Source: Flavobacterium sp. (GTDB taxonomy: Bacteria > Bacteroidota > Bacteroidia > Flavobacteriales > Flavobacteriaceae). Taken from it: a stretch of DNA of 10,000 nt. Position numbers and translations under genes: made by a program. Each line of letters starts with the position of its first letter. Within the stretch, counting starts at the first letter, position 1. This document shows, piece by piece, positions 6,328-10,000 of the stretch. Under the pieces are notes generated by a model. The model was given only the letters and a program-made list of their open reading frames with translations, made no database searches and was not told the origin of the DNA. The stretch covers positions 1-10,000 of the forward strand of contig NZ_JAIWOF010000222.1 of assembly GCF_020217025.1 (NCBI RefSeq), in the 5' to 3' direction.

Positions 6328-7113
6328 ATGAGCGAACAAAATTTCACCATACAAACACAAAACCTTTCGATTGGCTACAAATCCAAATCGGAAGCGATTA
6401 CTATTGCTCAAAATATCAATCTAAGTTTAGAAAAAGGCAAATTAATCGCATTAATTGGTGAAAACGGAATCGGAAAATCTACTTTATTAAAAACAATTAC
6501 TGGAATTATTCAACCATTATCAGGTGAAATTACTTTACTAAATAAATCGTTTCAAAGTTACAAACCACTTGATTTAGCTCAAGAATTAAGCATCGTTTTA
6601 ACCGAAAAATTACCACCAAGTAACTTAACTGTTTACGAAATCATTGCGTTAGGAAGACAGCCTTACACCAATTGGCTAGGAACGTTATCAGAAGAAGACA
6701 AAACTAAAATTGAAGAAGCTATTTCGCTTACAGAAATCCAACATTTGGTTCACAAAAAACATGATGAAATTAGCGATGGACAATTGCAAATTGCTTTGAT
6801 TGCTCGCGCTTTGGCTCAAGATACTTCGATTATCATTTTAGACGAACCTACAACGCATTTAGACTTGGTTCATAAAGCGACTTTATTAAAATTGTTGCAA
6901 AAATTAACTCATGAAACTGGCAAAACCATCCTCTACTCTACACATGACATCGATTTAGCGATTCAAATGACAGACGAAATGATTGTGTTTACGCCAAATC
7001 AAATTGTACAAGACCAACCTTGTAATTTAATTCAAACTGGGATTTTTAATACGTTGTTTGATACCGAACATCTTACTTTTGATGCTACTATTGGCAAATT
7101 CAAAATCAAATAA
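6328..7113 (+). CDS. btuD: ABC importer ATP-binding protein, BtuD/FecE-like
   Basis: The protein has 261 residues, the normal length for the family. Walker A is GENGIGKST (44-52), the signature motif is ISDGQ (148-152) in place of LSGGQ, Walker B is IIILDEP (168-174), the D-loop is THLD (176-179), and the switch is His206 in YSTHD. The region LTVYEIIALGRQPYTNWLG (100-118) is the helical-domain stretch typical of FecE/BtuD-type ATPases. At the Q-loop, where these proteins usually have Gln, the sequence reads IVLTEKLPP (89-97) with no Gln. ATP hydrolysis by the dimer drives import through the permease encoded just upstream. It ends the operon; no terminator hairpin is seen in the 69 nt before the next gene. 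Confidence 0.92.
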   Translation: MSEQNFTIQTQNLSIGYKSKSEAITIAQNINLSLEKGKLIALIGENGIGKSTLLKTITGIIQPLSGEITLLNKSFQSYKPLDLAQELSIVLTEKLPPSNLTVYEIIALGRQPYTNWLGTLSEEDKTKIEEAISLTEIQHLVHKKHDEISDGQLQIALIARALAQDTSIIILDEPTTHLDLVHKATLLKLLQKLTHETGKTILYSTHDIDLAIQMTDEMIVFTPNQIVQDQPCNLIQTGIFNTLFDTEHLTFDATIGKFKIK

Positions 7114-7182
7114 TTTATCCTAATTTTACCTTTTGTTTAACGCTTCGAATTTTCAATTTTCATAATTTTACCAAAAAAAAAT

Positions 7183-7944
7183 ATGAAATACGTTTATTTA
7201 ACCTTAATCCTAGCTACTATGAAAAGCTTTGGACAATTAGTAAAAGTAGATTACGCAGACGGTAATCAAAAATTAGAAGGATTTTTTGCTAAAGCACAAA
7301 AAGCAAATCCAAAGAAAATTGGTGTTATCGTTTTACCTGCATGGATGGGTATTGATGCGCACTCAAAAGAATCAGCAGAGGCTTTAGCTAAATTAGGCTA
7401 TCATGCTTTTGTGGCTGATATTTACGGCGTTGGAAACAATCCAAAAAACACGGGTGAAGCTGGAAAAAATGCAGGTTACTACAAAAATAGTCCTGCTGAA
7501 TACCAAAAAAGAATTCAATTGGCGATTGACCAATTAGTAAAAGCTGGTGCTGATAAAAATCAAATCGCAGTAATTGGTTATTGTTTTGGTGGAACAGGTG
7601 CTATCGAAGCGGCTCGTGGCAACTTAAATGTAAAAGGAGTAGTTTCTTTTCATGGTGGTTTAGGAAAAGCAGCGAATAGTCCAACAAACGAAATTAAAGC
7701 AAAAGTTTTAGTGTTACATGGAGCCGATGATCCTTATGTTCCTGCAAAAGAAATTGAAGCTTTCCAAAACGAAATGCGTGAGACGAAAGCGGATTGGCAA
7801 ATGAATTATTATGCAAATTCAGTTCATGCTTTTACTCACAAAGATGCGGGAAGCGATAACAGCAAAGGTGCTGCTTACAACGAATTAGCCGATAAAAGAA
7901 GTTGGGAAGCAATGAAAACGTTTTTCTTAGAGATTTTCAAATAA
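7183..7944 (+). CDS. Secreted dienelactone hydrolase family protein (alpha/beta hydrolase)
   Basis: The protein has 253 residues. A signal peptide covers about 1-18 (KYVYLTLILATMKSFGQ), so the enzyme should act in the periplasm or outside. The alpha/beta-hydrolase core has the DLH-type triad: nucleophile Cys134 in GYCFGG, the acid Asp183 in HGADDPYVP, and His215 in SVHAFTH. A nucleophilic Cys rather than Ser is the mark of the dienelactone hydrolase branch. The oxyanion-region motif VIVLPAWMGID (48-58) also fits. The natural substrate is unknown; members outside aromatic-degradation clusters are often uncharacterised esterases or lactonases, and no degradation genes are near. A TAATTTTA box (7163-7170) 12 nt before the start resembles the -7 element. 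The gene ends at a shared hairpin terminator. It is probably its own transcript, although read-through from btuD cannot be excluded. Confidence 0.9.
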   Translation: MKYVYLTLILATMKSFGQLVKVDYADGNQKLEGFFAKAQKANPKKIGVIVLPAWMGIDAHSKESAEALAKLGYHAFVADIYGVGNNPKNTGEAGKNAGYYKNSPAEYQKRIQLAIDQLVKAGADKNQIAVIGYCFGGTGAIEAARGNLNVKGVVSFHGGLGKAANSPTNEIKAKVLVLHGADDPYVPAKEIEAFQNEMRETKADWQMNYYANSVHAFTHKDAGSDNSKGAAYNELADKRSWEAMKTFFLEIFK

Positions 7945-7967
7945 TCGTTATAGTATTTCAAAAATAG

Positions 7968-8004
7968 AAAAACAGTTATTTCACTTGAAGTAACTGTTTT
8001 TTTT
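7968..8004. terminator. Bidirectional hairpin terminator between convergent genes
   Basis: Arms 7968-7982 and 7987-8001 pair over 15 positions (AAAAACAGTTA with TAACTGTTTTT, extended by TTTC/GAAG with one wobble or mismatch) around the tetraloop ACTT. A run of T follows on the plus strand (7997-8004) and, for the minus strand, after the arm at 7968. It serves the hydrolase gene and overlaps the stop codon of the pseudouridine synthase gene. Confidence 0.85.
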
Positions 8005-8569
8005 ATACATCAAAACTACTCACCTCTAAAACTTCACCCGCTTTCAAATCATTTAAATGAATGTTACCTACACGCACACGAACCAATCGCAATGTAGGAA
8101 AACCAACAGCTGATGTCATTTTTCGTACTTGACGAAATTTTCCTTCGGTTAAAGTTATCGAAACCCAAGATGTTGGACCGTGACGCTCATCGCGAATTTT
8201 TTTTCCGCGTTCGCCTAAATTTGGTTCAGATTCTAATTTAAACGCTTTACACTTTTTGGTTTTGTATTTTTTGCCGTGCAAGCCGATTTCGACACCGTTT
8301 CTTAATTGTTCAACAGCTTCTTCAGTAATCAATCCATCGACTTGAGCGTAATATTCTTTTTCTACTTTTTTACTTCGGACAATTTCGCTCATCATGCCAT
8401 CTGTCGTCAATAAAAGTAATCCTTCAGAATCTTCATCTAAACGACCAATAGCCATGGTGTTTTCGGGAAAATCGTATAATTCGCCCAACAACTTTTTCTT
8501 GCGTTTTAATTGGTAAATAAACTGCGATAAATAACCGTAAGGTTTATGAATAAGAAAGTGATGATGCAT
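8003..8569 (-). CDS. rluE: rRNA pseudouridine synthase, RluE-like (RsuA family)
   Basis: The protein has 188 residues. It starts directly with the catalytic domain (FLIHKPYGYLSQF, 5-17) and has no N-terminal S4 RNA-binding domain, as in E. coli RluE (217 residues). The catalytic motif is GRLDEDSEGLLLLTTDG (42-58) with Asp45 as the nucleophile. KEYYAQVDG and the closing block LTEGKFRQVRKMTSAVGFPTLRLVRVRVG (140-168) are also family features. By analogy it would convert a uridine of 23S rRNA (position 2457 in E. coli numbering) to pseudouridine; the exact target is inferred. The insertion KKYKTKKCKAFKLESEPNLG is lysine-rich and may add RNA contacts. The stop codon lies in the T-run of the shared terminator. 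The promoter lies in the tail of the RNA gene immediately upstream. Confidence 0.92.
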   Translation of the reverse strand: MHHHFLIHKPYGYLSQFIYQLKRKKKLLGELYDFPENTMAIGRLDEDSEGLLLLTTDGMMSEIVRSKKVEKEYYAQVDGLITEEAVEQLRNGVEIGLHGKKYKTKKCKAFKLESEPNLGERGKKIRDERHGPTSWVSITLTEGKFRQVRKMTSAVGFPTLRLVRVRVGNIHLNDLKAGEVLEVSSFDV

Positions 8570-8592
8570 GTAGAAATCTTATTTTGGTGTGG

Positions 8593-8624
8593 CGAAGATA
8601 CTAAAAACTGTTGGAGTGATACAA
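8593..8624 (-). promoter_or_regulatory. Promoter for the rluE-like gene
   Basis: On the minus strand TATCTTCG (8600-8593) matches TAnnTTTG at all but one position. TTG (8624-8622) lies 21 nt upstream as a -33 element. The start codon is 23 nt downstream of the -7 box. The -33 element is embedded in the U-tract of the terminator of the preceding RNA gene. Confidence 0.45.
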
Positions 8625-8653
8625 AAAATAAGGAGGCCTTATTTAAGACCTCC
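8622..8653 (-). terminator. Intrinsic terminator of the candidate structured RNA
   Basis: In minus-strand RNA, GGAGGUCUU (8653-8645) pairs with AAGGCCUCC (8640-8632) around the loop AAAU, with one U-G wobble that would be a mismatch on the plus strand. UUAUUUUUUG follows. It faces away from the receptor gene at 8974 and lies upstream of the rluE-like gene, so no protein gene accounts for it. Confidence 0.72.
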
Positions 8654-8654
8654 C

Positions 8655-8772
8655 TGTGTCGATTTTGATTTATTACGTTTTTCTGATCTGCTATAACTTG
8701 AGAGGAATAAACGACTGAATCTCTTTTTAGATATGTAACTAACGATATATTCAATAACTAATCAAAATCACA
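8655..8772 (-). ncRNA. Candidate structured small RNA, possibly 6S RNA (6S-Flavo class)
   Basis: The two ends of this 118-nt stretch pair in a long helix. TGTG (8772-8769) pairs with CACA (8658-8655), ATTTTGAT (8768-8761) with ATCAAAAT (8669-8662), and TTATT (8757-8753) with AATAA (8674-8670). That makes 17 base pairs, broken only by a 3-nt bulge on each side. Further in, CGTT (8744-8741) can pair with AACG (8679-8676), then ATCT with AGAT and GAGA with TCTC, separated by unpaired stretches, giving a rod with a large central bubble. A terminator follows after a single base, and a -7-like box ends three bases before the first paired base. The rod shape, open centre and length resemble 6S RNA, which binds RNA polymerase as a promoter mimic. 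The structure is seen in the sequence; the 6S identity is inferred and not confirmed by a family match. Confidence 0.55.
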
Positions 8773-8775
8773 TAG

Positions 8776-8783
8776 TAAAAGTA
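8776..8783 (-). promoter_or_regulatory. -7-like box of the candidate structured RNA
   Basis: TACTTTTA on the minus strand matches TAnnTTTG at five of six fixed positions and would start transcription close to 8770, where the closing helix begins. The nearest upstream TTG (8809-8807) leaves a 23-nt spacer, which is long, so the -33 assignment is weak. Confidence 0.35.
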
Positions 8784-8840
8784 CAACATTCTGAGCAATT
8801 GAATATCAACCATTTGAGGTTTAACAAATTTTTATCTTTC

Positions 8841-8870
8841 AAAATCGACCAAAATCAATAAAAATCGACT
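8841..8870. repeat. Three tandem decamers AAAATCnAyn with exact 10-bp phase
   Basis: AAAATCGACC (8841), AAAATCAATA (8851) and AAAATCGACT (8861) follow each other with no gap, placing AAAATC once per helical turn on one face of the DNA. The array lies between the candidate RNA gene (about 70-100 bp upstream of its start) and the receptor gene (about 104-133 bp before its ATG). Such phased repeats are typical of regulator-binding sites or intrinsically bent A-tract DNA. No regulator can be named. Confidence 0.5.
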
Positions 8871-8878
8871 AAGTTATA

Positions 8879-8963
8879 TTGGCTTTAAATTTTAAAATAA
8901 TTGAAGTGAAATTTAACAGTAATCCATGTAACATTTGTAATTTTATGCCACTTATAAAGCCAA
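8879..8963 (+). other. 9-bp inverted repeat in the leader/promoter region of the second receptor
   Basis: TTGGCTTTA (8879-8887) and TAAAGCCAA (8955-8963) are perfect inverted copies 67 nt apart, ending 10 nt before the ATG at 8974. They could close a structured leader if transcription starts upstream of 8879. The rest of 8784-8973 is very AT-rich; apart from the decamer array and this repeat I see no further element, and no exact TAnnTTTG box for the receptor gene. Confidence 0.3.
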
Positions 8964-8973
8964 AACCATTCTG

Positions 8974-10000
8974 ATGAAAAAACAGTATTTGATTTTCTTT
9001 CTTTTTATTTCAATTGTATCTAATAGTCAATCCATTAAAGGTAAAATTACTAATTTAGAAGGAATTGCTCTTTCAGATGTTTACATTCAAAATATCCAAA
9101 ACAAATCACATGCGCATTCCAATTATAAAGGAGAATTTAATTTAGAAAATTCAAAAATTGGTGATAGCATTAGTCTTTCTCACAAAAATTTCGATGAAAT
9201 AAGAACCGTTCTTACCGAAGCAGGAATTTACACTTTGATTCCGAAAGCTGTAAGTTTAAAAGAAGTGGTAATTACGAATGAACTGAATCATTTACACGAA
9301 ATTTCAAAAATTGATTTGAAAATAAATCCAGTAAATTCTCCTCAAGAACTATTGCGAATTGTTCCCGGATTATTCATTGGCCAACATGCTGGTGGCGGAA
9401 AAGCAGAACAAATCTTTTTACGCGGTTTTGATATCGACCACGGAACCGATATTGCCATAACTGTTGATGGAGTTCCCGTAAACATGGTGTCTCACGGACA
9501 TGGGCAAGGGTATGCTGATTTACACTTTTTACAACCTGAAACTGTTGATAATGTAGATTTTGATAAAGGTTCATATTTTGCCAATAAAGGAAATTTAGCT
9601 ACTGTAGGCTATGTAGATTTCAGTACAAAAGACCGAATCAAAAACGATGAAGTAGCTTTAGAAATTGGGCAATTCAATACACAGCGCATTCGAGGAATGT
9701 TCAATTTAATTTCTTCAGACAAAGAGAGTTTGTATTTTTCTGGTTCGTATTTGCAAACCGATAGTTACTTTGATTCTCCACAAAATTTCAATCGAACTAA
9801 TCTATTTTCTAAATACACTTTATATAACGAAACTTCTAAATTATCATTCTCTGTTTTTCATTTTGATAGCAAATGGAACGCTTCCGGACAAATTCCGCAA
9901 AGAGCAGTTGATCAGGGTTTAATTGGACGTTTTGGAGCGATTGATGATACTGAAGGCGGAAATACAAGTCGAAGTATTGTAAACATGAAACACGAAAAAC
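8974..10000 (+). CDS. TonB-dependent receptor with carboxypeptidase-like N-terminal domain, substrate unknown (C-terminus cut by window edge)
   Basis: 342 codons are visible and the frame is open at the window edge. Residues 1 to about 19 are a signal peptide (MKKQYLIFFLFISIVSNSQ). Residues about 20-92 form the carboxypeptidase-regulatory-like domain common on Bacteroidota receptors (IKGKITNLEGIALSDVYIQN...YKGEFNL). A TonB-box-like KEVVIT (96-101) follows. The plug domain covers about 118-220: NSPQELLRIVPGLFIGQHAG, then QIFLRGFDIDHGTDIAITVDG, the His-rich VNMVSHGHGQGYADLHFL (169-186), and GYVDFSTKD. The start of the barrel follows. The GHGQGYAD block is shared, as I recall, by a subfamily of receptors, but I cannot name the ligand. 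No riboswitch-like leader is recognisable. It faces away from the RNA candidate and rluE. Confidence 0.9.
   Translation, partial: MKKQYLIFFLFISIVSNSQSIKGKITNLEGIALSDVYIQNIQNKSHAHSNYKGEFNLENSKIGDSISLSHKNFDEIRTVLTEAGIYTLIPKAVSLKEVVITNELNHLHEISKIDLKINPVNSPQELLRIVPGLFIGQHAGGGKAEQIFLRGFDIDHGTDIAITVDGVPVNMVSHGHGQGYADLHFLQPETVDNVDFDKGSYFANKGNLATVGYVDFSTKDRIKNDEVALEIGQFNTQRIRGMFNLISSDKESLYFSGSYLQTDSYFDSPQNFNRTNLFSKYTLYNETSKLSFSVFHFDSKWNASGQIPQRAVDQGLIGRFGAIDDTEGGNTSRSIVNMKHEK

Noticed and set aside
4144..7113. Siderophore or haem importer as an alternative reading of the ABC operon.
   Set aside because: The FecCD/FecE families cover both, but no siderophore, haem or Fur-like signal is visible, while the adjacent receptor has a clear B12 riboswitch. 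It is kept only as a caveat.
8506..8754. An 82-codon minus-strand open frame overlapping the rluE-like start.
   Set aside because: It contains the terminator hairpin and half of the RNA candidate, overlaps the well-supported rluE start, and the peptide looks random.
4078..8950. ATGTAACA...ATGCCA occurs upstream of the btuF operon (4095-4078, minus) and of the second receptor (8926-8950, plus), suggesting a shared operator.
   Set aside because: The half-sites are 4 nt apart in one case and 11 in the other, a difference that is not a helical turn, and the orientation differs; chance is likely in AT-rich DNA.
9374..9574. A 66-codon minus-strand frame inside the second receptor.
   Set aside because: It lies fully antisense to the conserved plug domain and has no promoter or family features.

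Overview
The window looks like chromosome of a member of the Bacteroidota, most likely a Flavobacterium-like member of the Flavobacteriaceae. The evidence is the AT-rich composition, TAnnTTTG-type -7 promoter boxes, no obvious Shine-Dalgarno sites, TonB-dependent receptors with KEVV-type TonB boxes, and a protein with a type IX secretion (T9SS) C-terminal tail. No insertion sequence, phage gene, CRISPR array, tRNA or rRNA was seen.

Layout. Positions 1-732 (minus strand) hold an ECF sigma factor overlapping the start of a probable membrane partner cut by the window edge. Positions 782-3093 (minus) form one unit: a promoter, a clear cobalamin riboswitch, a BtuB-like TonB-dependent receptor and a terminator. 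Positions 3080-4037 hold a divergent T9SS-secreted protein with an internal duplication and, convergent with it, a 35-residue membrane micro-ORF. Positions 4122-7113 (plus) hold a three-gene ABC importer: binding lipoprotein, FecCD-family permease and ATPase. The B12 riboswitch on the neighbouring receptor makes cobalamin the likely substrate, so 846-7113 reads as a vitamin B12 uptake locus: BtuB crosses the outer membrane, BtuF captures, BtuCD imports. No cobalamin biosynthesis gene is in view.

Positions 7183-8569 hold a secreted dienelactone-hydrolase-family enzyme and a convergent RluE-like pseudouridine synthase, separated by a shared hairpin terminator. The gene-free stretch 8570-8973 is not empty. 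On the minus strand it carries what looks like a structured RNA gene of about 118 nt: a promoter-like box, 5' and 3' ends that pair in a long closing helix, and an intrinsic terminator straight after. Its size and rod shape suggest 6S RNA (the 6S-Flavo class), but that identity is inferred. Three tandem decamers with exact 10-bp spacing and a 9-bp inverted repeat lie between this RNA and the last gene, a second TonB-dependent receptor of unknown substrate that runs off the right edge.

The main unexplained items are the RNA candidate, the decamer array, the T9SS protein inserted in the B12 locus, and the membrane micro-ORF.
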